DNA of 7,082 nucleotides from assembly GCA_903827735.1 (NCBI GenBank), contig CAIKJM010000364.1, positions 1 through 7,082 of the forward strand, written 5' to 3'. Source of the DNA: an uncultured Rhodanobacter sp. Lineage in GTDB: Bacteria; Pseudomonadota; Gammaproteobacteria; Xanthomonadales; Rhodanobacteraceae. Each line of letters starts with the position of its first letter. The first letter of the stretch is position 1. The notes beneath the pieces are model-generated. The model worked only from the letters and a program-made list of their open reading frames with translations. It made no database searches and was not told the DNA's origin. Both the position numbers and the translations under genes were made by a program. Positions 1-6,510 of the stretch are shown here, one piece after another.

Positions 1-1189
1 AGGGCAGGGTGCCGCTGGGCAGCTCGCGTTGCCCGGTGACCTGGCTGACGATGTCGCGCCATTCGTTGGCCTGCCGCGTGGCGTTTTCCTGCCAATCGCG
101 GCCAGCGCTCCAGTCCTGCAATGCGAGGGACACCGCATCCAGCCCAAGGCTGGCGTCAGCAAGAATGTCGAGGCCGCCGCCTTTCAGCGTGTCGTAGCCG
201 TTGACGTTCAGGGCAATTATCTGAGCGTCGTTGAACAGCGCATTGGAGCCGGTGGTGAAATCCTGCAGGCGCGTGCCGACGGCGAGCACGACGTCGGCCT
301 CGGCCAGCAGCGCATTGGCCGCAGTGGAGCCACATACGCCGGCCGGTCCCAGCTGCAGCGGATGATCCCAGGCCAGCGCGCCCTTGCCTGCCTGCGTCTC
401 GGCCACGGGTATGCCATGGGCCTCAGCGAAGCGCCGCAGCGCTGCGCTGGCCTTGCTGTAAAGCACGCCACCGCCGGCAATGATGACGGGACGCATTGCT
501 GCACGCAGCGCGGAGGCTGCCGCAGCAATGTCGTCCTCCGCAGCGGGCAACGCGCGGAAACTGTGGATACGCGGCGAAAAAAAACGTTCCGGCCAGTCGT
601 ACGCCTCGGTCTGCACATCTTGCGGAAGCGCTAGGGTTACCGGGCCGCACAGGGCGGGATCGGTCAGCACGCGCAGCGCCCGCGGCAGTGCGCTCAGCAG
701 CTGCTCGGGTTTCACGATGCGATCGAAATAGCGCGATACCGGACGCAGGCAATCGTTGACGCTGGCGGTGCCGTCGGAAAAATCCTCCAGCTGCTGCAGC
801 ACCGGATCGGGCGCGCGCGAGACGAAGATATCGCCGGGCAACAGCAGTACCGGCAGCCGATTCACGTGGGCCAGCGCGGCGGATGTCACGAGGTTGGTCG
901 CACCGGGACCGATCGAGCTGGTCACGGCCATCATGCGCCGACGCATATGCGCCTTGGCATAGGCGACCGCCGCATTGGCCATGCCCTGTTCGCTGTGCGC
1001 GCGATAGGTTGGCAGGCTGTCGCGTTGCGCGTACAGCGCTTCGCCCAGCCCCGCGACGTTGCCGTGACCAAAGATCGCGAACACGCCGCCGAACAGCGGA
1101 ACGGTTCGGCCATCGTCATCGAGAACCTGCTGTGCCGCGAGATAGCGCACCAGCGCCTGCGCCATCGTCAGTCGAACGGTGTTGGTCAT
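1..1189 (-). CDS. iolD: IolD, 3D-(3,5/4)-trihydroxycyclohexane-1,2-dione hydrolase (partial, C-terminus beyond left edge)
   Basis: Thiamine-diphosphate-dependent enzyme of inositol catabolism; in this pathway IolD hydrolyses the ring of 3D-trihydroxycyclohexane-1,2-dione to give 5-deoxy-glucuronate in the cytoplasm. The minus frame from ATG at 1189 is open to base 2 with no stop, giving 396 codons of a protein that is usually about 620-640 residues. The N-terminus begins MTNTVRLTMAQ. The IolD-like motif FGHGNVAGLGE lies at about residues 40-50, and YRAHSEQGMA at 62-71 carries the glutamate (E67) expected to activate the cofactor. SSIGPGATN at 91-99 is typical of this superfamily. The central domain follows; the C-terminal cofactor-binding GDG motif lies outside the window. 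The start is supported by a GGAGG seven bases upstream and a 4-base overlap with iolC. It could be confused with acetolactate synthase-like enzymes, but the FGHGN motif and the iolC neighbour favour IolD. Confidence 0.93.
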   Translation of the reverse strand, partial: MTNTVRLTMAQALVRYLAAQQVLDDDGRTVPLFGGVFAIFGHGNVAGLGEALYAQRDSLPTYRAHSEQGMANAAVAYAKAHMRRRMMAVTSSIGPGATNLVTSAALAHVNRLPVLLLPGDIFVSRAPDPVLQQLEDFSDGTASVNDCLRPVSRYFDRIVKPEQLLSALPRALRVLTDPALCGPVTLALPQDVQTEAYDWPERFFSPRIHSFRALPAAEDDIAAAASALRAAMRPVIIAGGGVLYSKASAALRRFAEAHGIPVAETQAGKGALAWDHPLQLGPAGVCGSTAANALLAEADVVLAVGTRLQDFTTGSNALFNDAQIIALNVNGYDTLKGGGLDILADASLGLDAVSLALQDWSAGRDWQENATRQANEWRDIVSQVTGQRELPSGTLP

Positions 1190-3159
1190 GCGGTGGCCTC
1201 CACCCCATGCGTGGTTTCGACGGCAGGTGGACTCGTGACGCGCTCACCGCGAGCCTGTCGCCACAGCGCGGCCAGTTCGGCGAAGTGGTGGCTGGCTCGT
1301 TCGATCAGGGTCGCATCGTCGATGTCGCCGCGAAGCCAGGCGCGCGCCGGCTCGACAAAAATGCTGCGGCCAACGGCGAAGCCGCGGCAGCTGTGGCTGT
1401 GCGCAGCGGCGGCGAAGCCCGCGGCCAGTTCGGCAAACGGCGCGTTGAGGCCGAGCAACAGCACGCCGCGGCAATGCGGATCACGTTCGGCGATCAGCGC
1501 GTCGAGCGCGGTCCAGTCCTGCGCCGGCAGCGGTGCAAGCTTCCACCACTCGGGTCGGATGCCGAGGTTGTAGATACGCTTGAGCGAACGCAGCACACGC
1601 TCGCCCTGGCTGGCCTGCACCGACGGGTTGGCCGGCGGAATCACTTCCAGCAGCAGCTCGTGTCCGCTGGCGCGGGTCACGGTATACAAAGCATGCAGCT
1701 GGGTTTCCTGCTCCAGCCGCTGCTCCGGCGTGCCGTCGGGATCGAACGGCACCAGGCATTTGACTACCTGTTCGAGCGGCCACTGGATCAGCTCGCTGCC
1801 CAGGGCGCGGCCGGCTTCGAATTCCAGCGGCAGCGAGCCGGGCAGTTCGACCGGACGCCCCACCCACCAGCCCCGGCCGGTGGCATCGTTGAGCGCATCC
1901 TGGCCGTAACGACCGTCGCACAGCATGCCGATGCGCTGCGTCAGCCCGAGATTTTTTTCGGTACGCGCCACCGCCTGCACCAGCAGCTGCTTCAAGCGCG
2001 GAATGCGCGACTCGTCGGCGCCGGCCTCGCGCGCCAGCTCGAACAGCTGGCTGCGATGGTCGAACGCGAAGATATGCAGATCGTCCCAGTGCGTGCGCGC
2101 CACGCTGACGCGATGCAGATGGGCCAGCTGCTCATCGCGGTCCGGGCGCTCCAGCCGCTCGGCGTGGGCGAGGAAATAGTCGAGTTCGGCGCGACTCGGC
2201 ATCGCCGGCGCACAGCCGTGGCGCGACACCACGATCGCGCCGCAGGCGTTGGCATAGGCGCAGCAGCGCTCGATCGATTCGTCGCGCAGCCAGCCGGAGA
2301 GAAAGCCCGCGATAAACGCATCGCCGGCGCCCAGCACGTTGAGCACCTCGACCCGCGTGCCGAGAAAGGTCGGTGCGTCGTCGATCGCCGTGGGAATGGC
2401 GGCCTCGATCACGCTGCAGCCCTGCGCGCCGCGCTTCACCACCAGCGTGGCGTTGCTCACCACGCGAACGGCCTTCAGTGCCGCGATCAAATCTTTGCTG
2501 CCGCCGGCGATATGGAATTCTTCCTCGGTACCGACGATCAGGTCGAACTGGCCCAGCTCGCGCTGTAGGTGGGCCGTGACGCCGTCGTCGGCGATGAAGC
2601 GCGTTTCGCCGTCGCCGCGATTCGTCAGTCCCCACAGCACGGGGCGATAGTCGATATCGAGTACGGTGCGTACGCCATGCTGCCGCGCGAACGCCAGCGC
2701 CTTACGGCTGGCGGCCAGCGTGCCGGGTGTGGACAGATGCGTGCCGGTAATCGCCAGGGCCTTGCTCGAGGCGATGAAGGTTTCATCGATGTCGTCTTCG
2801 CACAGCGCCATGTCGGCGCAGTTTTCGCGATAGAAAATCAGCGGAAAGGTTTCGCGATCCTTGATGCCGAGCAGCACCATGCCGGTGAGACGCGCCGGGT
2901 CGACGACGACATGGCTGACATCGCAGCGTTCCTTGCTCAGGGTTTCGGTGAGGAAGCGGCCCATATGGTCGTTGCCCACGCGCGTCAGCATGGCCGAACG
3001 CAGGCCCAGGCGCGCTGCGCCAAATGCGGCATTGCCGGAGGAGCCGCCGAGATATTTGGCGAAGCTGGACGCATCTTCCAGCCGTGCGCCGTGCTGCTGG
3101 GCATAGAGGTCGACAGCGAGTCGGCCCAGGCAAATCAGATCGTAGCGATGTTCGGTCAT
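1186..3159 (-). CDS. iolC: IolC-DUF2090 fusion: 5-dehydro-2-deoxygluconokinase with C-terminal DKGP aldolase-like domain
   Basis: A 657-residue two-domain cytoplasmic enzyme. Residues 1 to about 330 are a PfkB/ribokinase-family sugar kinase: YLGGSSGNAA at 37-46 is the N-terminal substrate-binding signature, and NVLGAGDAF at 274-282 is the C-terminal signature with D280 as likely catalytic base. It should phosphorylate 2-deoxy-5-keto-D-gluconate with ATP. Residues from about 350 to 640 match the DUF2090 family, with FAFDHRSQL at 364-372, LLLEVIPP at 502-509, WWKLAPL at 538-544 and GFAVGRSIF at 593-601. Fused DUF2090 domains are generally annotated as the 5-dehydro-2-deoxyphosphogluconate aldolase, giving dihydroxyacetone phosphate and malonate semialdehyde, so a separate IolJ may not be needed. 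The TIM-barrel/Schiff-base assignment (K540 as candidate) is my inference. It lies 48 bases after the ATPase gene and overlaps iolD by four bases. The ATG at 3159 precedes the expected kinase beta strand (YDLICLGRLAVD), but no strong ribosome binding site precedes it. Confidence 0.95.
   Translation of the reverse strand: MTEHRYDLICLGRLAVDLYAQQHGARLEDASSFAKYLGGSSGNAAFGAARLGLRSAMLTRVGNDHMGRFLTETLSKERCDVSHVVVDPARLTGMVLLGIKDRETFPLIFYRENCADMALCEDDIDETFIASSKALAITGTHLSTPGTLAASRKALAFARQHGVRTVLDIDYRPVLWGLTNRGDGETRFIADDGVTAHLQRELGQFDLIVGTEEEFHIAGGSKDLIAALKAVRVVSNATLVVKRGAQGCSVIEAAIPTAIDDAPTFLGTRVEVLNVLGAGDAFIAGFLSGWLRDESIERCCAYANACGAIVVSRHGCAPAMPSRAELDYFLAHAERLERPDRDEQLAHLHRVSVARTHWDDLHIFAFDHRSQLFELAREAGADESRIPRLKQLLVQAVARTEKNLGLTQRIGMLCDGRYGQDALNDATGRGWWVGRPVELPGSLPLEFEAGRALGSELIQWPLEQVVKCLVPFDPDGTPEQRLEQETQLHALYTVTRASGHELLLEVIPPANPSVQASQGERVLRSLKRIYNLGIRPEWWKLAPLPAQDWTALDALIAERDPHCRGVLLLGLNAPFAELAAGFAAAAHSHSCRGFAVGRSIFVEPARAWLRGDIDDATLIERASHHFAELAALWRQARGERVTSPPAVETTHGVEATA
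1197..1201 (-). promoter_or_regulatory. Ribosome binding site of iolD
   Basis: The minus strand reads GGAGG, then seven bases, then the iolD ATG. The site lies inside the last codons of iolC, and the two genes share ATGA (iolC stop TGA at 1188-1186, iolD ATG at 1189-1187). This arrangement fixes the iolD start and suggests translational coupling of the two enzymes. Confidence 0.8.
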
Positions 3160-3207
3160 GGTGCAAAAACTCGGGGTGGCGATAGGGGAGGGCAGTACGA
3201 CGCTGGC

Positions 3208-4026
3208 TCAGGCGGCGTGACGGCCTTCGAGCTCGTCGACGAGACTCTGGATCTCGGTGCCGCCGGCCATCATGTCGAGCACTTCCTCCTTGCTGATGTC
3301 GCTCTTGGCGAAGGTACCCATCGACTGTCCGCGATTGAGCACGGTGAAGCTGTCGGCGATGGGATAGGCGTGATGTACGTTATGGGTGATGAAGATCACC
3401 GAGATGCCGCGCTCCCGCGCCTTGTGCACCAGCTTGAGTACGTTGCAGCTCTGCTTGACGCCAAGCGCGGCGGTCGGCTCATCGAGAATCAGCACCTTGG
3501 CGCCGAAATGGATCGCGCGCGCAATCGCCAGGCACTGGCGTTCGCCGCCGGACATCGTGCCCACCGGCTGGTGCGGCGAGCGCACGTGGATGCCCATCTC
3601 GGCCAGCTTGTTCACCGCCGTGCTCGCCGCCAGCTGCATATCGAGCACGGGAATCATGCCGAAAAGTTTCTTGGTCGGCTCGCGCCCGGCAAAGAAATTG
3701 CGCGCCACGCTCATCAGCGGCACCAGGGCCAGATCCTGATAGACGGTAGCGATGCCGCAATCGAGCGCCTCGCGCGGCGACTTGAAGCTGACCTCTTCGC
3801 CTTCGATCAGATAACGGCCTTCGCTGGGCTTGTGCACGCCGGCGAGGGTCTTGATCAGCGTGGACTTGCCGGCACCGTTGTCGCCGAGCAGGCAGTGCAC
3901 TTCGCCTCGGCGCAGGCGCAGCGTCACGTCCTTCAGCGAAATCACGGTGCCGAAGAATTTGCTGACGCCTTCGAGCTGCAGGATGTAATCGTCGCTGCCG
4001 CTAGGGGTTTTGATTGGGGTATCCAT
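3208..4026 (-). CDS. Sugar (probably myo-inositol) ABC transporter ATP-binding protein, single domain
   Basis: A 272-residue cytoplasmic ATPase that should power the importer formed with the next gene upstream. All nucleotide-binding motifs are present in order: Walker A GDNGAGKST at 48-56, Q-loop YQD at 96-98, signature MSGGERQ at 158-164, Walker B VLILDEPTAAL at 178-188, and the switch histidine H215 in FITHN. The D-loop region reads GVKQ, as in sugar importers of the RbsA/FrcA type. Many ATPases that pair with this permease class are about 500 residues with two ABC domains; this one has a single domain and must act as a homodimer, as FrcA-type proteins do. GAGGA lies seven bases before the ATG and overlaps the permease stop codon, so translation of the two genes is probably coupled. 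Inositol specificity is inferred from the neighbouring iolC and iolD. Confidence 0.92.
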   Translation of the reverse strand: MDTPIKTPSGSDDYILQLEGVSKFFGTVISLKDVTLRLRRGEVHCLLGDNGAGKSTLIKTLAGVHKPSEGRYLIEGEEVSFKSPREALDCGIATVYQDLALVPLMSVARNFFAGREPTKKLFGMIPVLDMQLAASTAVNKLAEMGIHVRSPHQPVGTMSGGERQCLAIARAIHFGAKVLILDEPTAALGVKQSCNVLKLVHKARERGISVIFITHNVHHAYPIADSFTVLNRGQSMGTFAKSDISKEEVLDMMAGGTEIQSLVDELEGRHAA

Positions 4027-4033
4027 CAGTCGA

Positions 4034-4038
4034 TCCTC
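4034..4038 (-). promoter_or_regulatory. Ribosome binding site of the ATPase gene, overlapping the permease stop codon
   Basis: The minus strand reads GTGAGGATCGACTGATG. The permease stop TGA (4039-4037) shares its last two bases with the GAGGA motif, and the ATG at 4026 follows after seven bases. Ribosomes finishing the permease would expose or reload at this site. Confidence 0.7.
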
Positions 4039-5218
4039 ACTTGCCGGTCGTTGCGCGCGAGCGGATGTAATGGTTGAACAGCACCGCGAGCAGCAGCATC
4101 GCGCCCAGCACCACGCGGTACCAATCGGAATTGACGTTGGTATAGGAAATGCCGATTTGCACCACGCCGAAGATCAGTGCGCCGAAGCAGGCGCCGAGCA
4201 CCGAGCCATAGCCGCCGGTGAGCAGGGCACCGCCGATGACCGCAGCGATGATCGCTTCGAACTCTTTCTGCAGGCCGCGATCGGAAGCTGCCGAGCCCAC
4301 GTCGGAGACCTGCAGCACCGCAAACAGGCAGGCGCAGAACGCGGTCAATACAAACAGGCTGATCTTGACCCGGCGTACCGGCACGCCGACGTTCTTTGCC
4401 GCGTTGGCGTCGCCGCCGACGGTGAAGATCCAGTTGCCGAAACGCGTCTTGGACAGCACGAAGCCGGCGCCGCAGGCCACCAGCGCCCACCACAGCAGCA
4501 CCTTCGGCAGACCGGCAACCACCGGCTCGCCGCTGGGCAGTTTGTCGATGATGCCGGCGTGCGCCATCCAGGTGAACAGACCCTGCAGCGCGGTGCCCTG
4601 GAACAAGGCATGCGTGATCGGATCCTGCGCAATCTTGTCGCCCACGCCGCTGACGATGGTGCTGCCGGCAAACTGCGTCGAAAGCACGATGGTGAGGCCG
4701 CGCAGGATAAACATGAAAGCCAGCGTGACGATAAAGCTGGGCAGCTTGGTGCGCATCACCAGATAGCCGTTCAACCAGCCCAGCGCCATGCAGCCGCCGA
4801 ACGCAAACAGCACGGCCAGCCACATCGGCCAGCCGAAAAACATCGAGGGCACCGCCATCATCATGCCGGCGAAGCCGATCATGGAGCCCAGCGAAAGGTC
4901 GAATTCGCCGGCAATCATCAGCAGGCAGGCGCCGACGGCGATGATGCCTAGATATGCTGCGACCTGCGACCAGTTCATGATGCCGTCGAGGTTGAACATA
5001 CCCGAGTTGCCGGCGAAAACGCCGAAGAATATGAATACCAAAACGGTGGCGGCGATGGAGCCCAGCTCGGGCCGATTCAACAAGGCGCGCCAGGGCGAGA
5101 TGCGGCGCACGCGCTCGTCGCTGGGCGCGGACTGATCGGCGCCAGGCGGCTTCAGGCTGGCGTGCGAGGGAATGGGTTTGGCGAGGGTCATGGCCATATC
5201 GGAAGTCGTGGTGCTCAT
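4037..5218 (-). CDS. Sugar (probably myo-inositol) ABC transporter permease, BPD_transp_2 / CUT2 type
   Basis: A 393-residue inner-membrane protein forming the import channel. A hydrophilic, probably cytoplasmic N-terminus (residues 1 to about 50, rich in Pro, Ser and charged residues) precedes roughly eight to ten hydrophobic segments, the first at about 53-70. Family hallmarks are LLMIAGEFDLSLGSMIGFAG near 99-118 and AAVIGGALLTGGYGSVLGA near 325-343. I place the start at ATG 5218 (MSTTTSDMAM), which has GGAG five bases upstream. An in-frame ATG at 5284 would add 22 residues, but that stretch is the coding shadow of the intergenic hairpin and has no family resemblance. The gene lies 84 bases after the binding-protein gene and 10 bases before the ATPase gene. 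The substrate is inferred from the operon: inositol permeases of the IatP type belong to this family. Confidence 0.92.
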   Translation of the reverse strand: MSTTTSDMAMTLAKPIPSHASLKPPGADQSAPSDERVRRISPWRALLNRPELGSIAATVLVFIFFGVFAGNSGMFNLDGIMNWSQVAAYLGIIAVGACLLMIAGEFDLSLGSMIGFAGMMMAVPSMFFGWPMWLAVLFAFGGCMALGWLNGYLVMRTKLPSFIVTLAFMFILRGLTIVLSTQFAGSTIVSGVGDKIAQDPITHALFQGTALQGLFTWMAHAGIIDKLPSGEPVVAGLPKVLLWWALVACGAGFVLSKTRFGNWIFTVGGDANAAKNVGVPVRRVKISLFVLTAFCACLFAVLQVSDVGSAASDRGLQKEFEAIIAAVIGGALLTGGYGSVLGACFGALIFGVVQIGISYTNVNSDWYRVVLGAMLLLAVLFNHYIRSRATTGK

Positions 5219-5223
5219 GAAGT

Positions 5224-5227
5224 CTCC
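5224..5227 (-). promoter_or_regulatory. Ribosome binding site deciding the permease start
   Basis: The minus strand reads GGAGACTTCATG, a GGAG core five bases before the ATG at 5218. The alternative start at 5284 sits inside an inverted repeat and lacks such a motif, so this site decides the annotation. Confidence 0.65.
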
Positions 5228-5258
5228 GGCGCTTGCGCGTGGAAAGTGTTTGCAGTCA

Positions 5259-5296
5259 TCGACCGGCCGATCGCTGCGAAGCAATCGGCCGGTCGA
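5259..5296 (-). promoter_or_regulatory. Strong intergenic RNA hairpin between binding-protein and permease genes
   Basis: Bases 5259-5271 (tcgaccggccgat) and 5284-5296 (atcggccggtcga) form a perfect 13-bp inverted repeat. After one mismatch the stem gains three more pairs, leaving a four-base loop (5276-5279). It starts six bases after the binding-protein stop codon and ends about 30 bases before the permease ribosome binding site. No run of T follows on the minus strand, so it is not a classic intrinsic terminator. Known ABC operons often carry such a stem here to stabilise the binding-protein message or limit read-through, giving more binding protein than membrane parts; that role is inferred. 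Confidence 0.75.
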
Positions 5297-5302
5297 AGTG
5301 CT

Positions 5303-6346
5303 TTAGCGGTACTGGCCGGCGTATTTCTCGACGGTGGCCACGTTGTCCTTGGTCACGAAAGCCGGGCCTGAGCTGACGCCATCGGCGTTATAGACCGGCG
5401 ACAGGCCATACATCTTCAGGCGCATCTGAAACTTCGGATTGGCCTTAAGCGTGGCGATGATCTTGTCCTTGTCCATCGTCTTGTCTTCGTGCGCGATGAC
5501 CACGGCGGCGATCGACATATAGCCCTGCAGGTAGGGCTGCTGATCGATGGCGAAATTGATCGTGCCGTCCTTGATCGCATTGATGATGCCCGGCGACAGA
5601 TCGAAGGTGCCGAAGTAGATCTTGCCGTTCAGATGCATCGCTTTCAGCGCCTGCACGGTCGGCTCGGCGGCGTTCGGTCCCAGCGCGAGAATGGCCTGGG
5701 TCTTCGGATGGTTGCGCAGGTAGGCGGTGACCTTGCTGTTGACCACGGTCGGGTCCATGCCGCTGTCGATCATCGAGCTTTTGAAGTCCGCACCGATCGC
5801 ATCGGCGAAACCCTTGCAACGCTGGAACGAGGCCTGGTTGGTCGCGTAGTGGTTCACGCAGACGAAGGACTTGATGCCCAGCGCCTTGGCGCGTTCGCCA
5901 GCAGCCTTGCCCGCGGCATATTCGGGCTGGCCGATATGCATGATGGCGCCAAGCTTCTTGCTCTCCTCGATGGTGCCCGAATTGAAGGTAACGGTCGGAA
6001 TGCCCTTGGCGGTGATTCGCGCCGCGGGTTTGGCCAGCACGTCGTAATCGGCGATGTCGTAGGAGACGCCGTCGTAATTGCGCGCAGCGGCCTGCTCCAG
6101 CAGGCGGGCCATATCGGCGAGGTCGCCGTTTGGCGGGTTGCGGTAGTCGACCTGCACGCCGAAATCTTCGCCCGCCTGTTTCACCGAATTCTTGATCGTG
6201 TTCCACCAGGAATCCGAATCAGCGCCGTGGCTGACCATCACATAGCGCTCGTTGGCGTGCGGGCCATCGGCGGCCATCAGCGCCGGCGCCAGGGTGATGC
6301 CGGCCAGCAGGGTTGCCAAACAGAGGGAAATTTTCCGAAGTTGCAT
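5303..6346 (-). CDS. Periplasmic sugar-binding protein (probably myo-inositol) of an ABC importer
   Basis: A 347-residue type 1 periplasmic binding protein (Peripla_BP_4 / RbsB-like) that captures the substrate and delivers it to the permease. The N-terminus MQLRKISLCLATLLAG is a signal peptide with a basic start and hydrophobic core; cleavage is likely near A25 in ALMAADG. The mature protein opens with a strand and aromatic loop (YVMVSHGADSDSWWN, 35-49), typical of ligand contact. GIPTVTFNSG at 115-124 and FGTFDLSPG at 245-253 are hinge and ligand-side loops of this fold, and AIDQQPYLQGY at 266-276 is a common sugar-binder motif. The mature chain has two cysteines, C163 and C177, that could pair. 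It is the first gene of the operon; GGAGAG lies four bases before the ATG at 6346. A longer frame in the same phase running to 7078 is not credible because it crosses the intergenic region and the opposing regulator gene. Inositol as ligand is inferred from the downstream iol genes; the IbpA/Frc/Rbs types share this fold. Confidence 0.92.
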   Translation of the reverse strand: MQLRKISLCLATLLAGITLAPALMAADGPHANERYVMVSHGADSDSWWNTIKNSVKQAGEDFGVQVDYRNPPNGDLADMARLLEQAAARNYDGVSYDIADYDVLAKPAARITAKGIPTVTFNSGTIEESKKLGAIMHIGQPEYAAGKAAGERAKALGIKSFVCVNHYATNQASFQRCKGFADAIGADFKSSMIDSGMDPTVVNSKVTAYLRNHPKTQAILALGPNAAEPTVQALKAMHLNGKIYFGTFDLSPGIINAIKDGTINFAIDQQPYLQGYMSIAAVVIAHEDKTMDKDKIIATLKANPKFQMRLKMYGLSPVYNADGVSSGPAFVTKDNVATVEKYAGQYR

Positions 6347-6350
6347 ACCA

Positions 6351-6356
6351 CTCTCC
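6351..6356 (-). promoter_or_regulatory. Ribosome binding site of the binding-protein gene
   Basis: The minus strand reads GGAGAGTGGTATG, placing GGAGAG four bases (GGAG six bases) before the ATG at 6346. It fixes the start at the first residue of a good signal peptide and argues against the longer open frame upstream. Confidence 0.75.
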
Positions 6357-6366
6357 AGTCGCGTGG

Positions 6367-6415
6367 GCCGGTTTTCGCCGGCTCGGTTGAGATCGGGCCA
6401 TGCCTGTTGACAGGC
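6367..6415 (-). promoter_or_regulatory. Two small inverted repeats in the 5' leader of the transport operon
   Basis: GCCGG (6367-6371) and CCGGC (6378-6382) form a 5-bp stem with a six-base loop, which on the minus-strand RNA ends about ten bases before the ribosome binding site. GCCTGT (6402-6407) and ACAGGC (6410-6415) form a perfect 6-bp dyad with a two-base centre. Either could be a leader RNA hairpin, and the second could be a protein site. In GC-rich DNA short dyads arise often by chance, so the role is uncertain. Confidence 0.35.
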
Positions 6416-6450
6416 TGGGCGGTGCGAAGCTGGGGCGAGGATGGACCCCC

Positions 6451-6510
6451 TTTTTTCAATTTGCAATTTGCATTGCACAATAAAAAAAAGTGGAATAAAT
6501 ATTCCATTCG
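6451..6510. promoter_or_regulatory. AT-rich divergent promoter region between the transport operon and the regulator gene
   Basis: In otherwise GC-rich DNA this block is strongly AT-rich: a run of six T (6451-6456), a tandem CAATTTG repeat (6457-6463 and 6464-6470), a run of eight A (6482-6489), then the dyad at 6491-6506. It lies in the 219-bp gap between two divergent starts, so it most likely holds both promoters. On the plus strand TTGCAC (6473-6478) is 17 bases before TAAATA (6496-6501), a weak sigma-70-like pair for the regulator gene. I could not define a convincing -35/-10 pair for the minus strand. The rest of the gap (6511-6565 and 6416-6450) shows no gene. Confidence 0.55.
6491..6506. 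promoter_or_regulatory. Putative IolR operator, GGAA-N6-TTCC dyad
   Basis: TGGAATA (6491-6497) and TATTCCA (6500-6506) are exact inverted complements around a two-base centre. Inside lies GGAA-TAAATA-TTCC (6492-6505), matching the GGAA-N6-TTCC motif that, from memory, is described for RpiR-type IolR repressors in alphaproteobacteria. It sits in the AT-rich divergent promoter region beside an RpiR-family gene and overlaps the weak plus-strand -10 candidate. A repressor bound here could control the operon and its own gene. Binding is inferred, not shown. Confidence 0.7.

Noticed and set aside
883..4077. Two long plus-strand open frames (883-2568 and 2569-4077, 561 and 502 codons) opposite iolC and the ATPase gene
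   Set aside because: They are antisense to clear conserved genes, and their compositions (rich in Arg, Ala, Gln, His) are what the G/C-biased third positions of the real genes produce. No recognisable domain or ribosome binding site was seen.
5219..5284. Upstream permease start at 5284 (22 extra residues)
   Set aside because: It begins inside the inverted repeat, lacks a ribosome binding site, and the added residues do not resemble the family. ATG 5218 has GGAG.
5259..5296. Hairpin as a Rho-independent terminator ending the binding-protein transcript
   Set aside because: No T run follows the stem on the minus strand, and permease and ATPase genes must be expressed from the same side. A stability or attenuation role fits better.
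6326..6336. Second GGAA...TTCC-like element in the signal-peptide coding region
   Set aside because: Its spacing is three bases (GGAA-ATT-TTCC) rather than six, and it lies inside coding sequence. Similar short-spaced pairs occur elsewhere inside genes (near 1636 and 2515), consistent with chance.
6314..6346. Lipoprotein reading of the binding-protein signal peptide (C9)
   Set aside because: The residues before C9 (ISL) do not fit a lipobox, and the cysteine lies in the middle of the hydrophobic core. A standard signal peptidase I site near residue 25 fits better.
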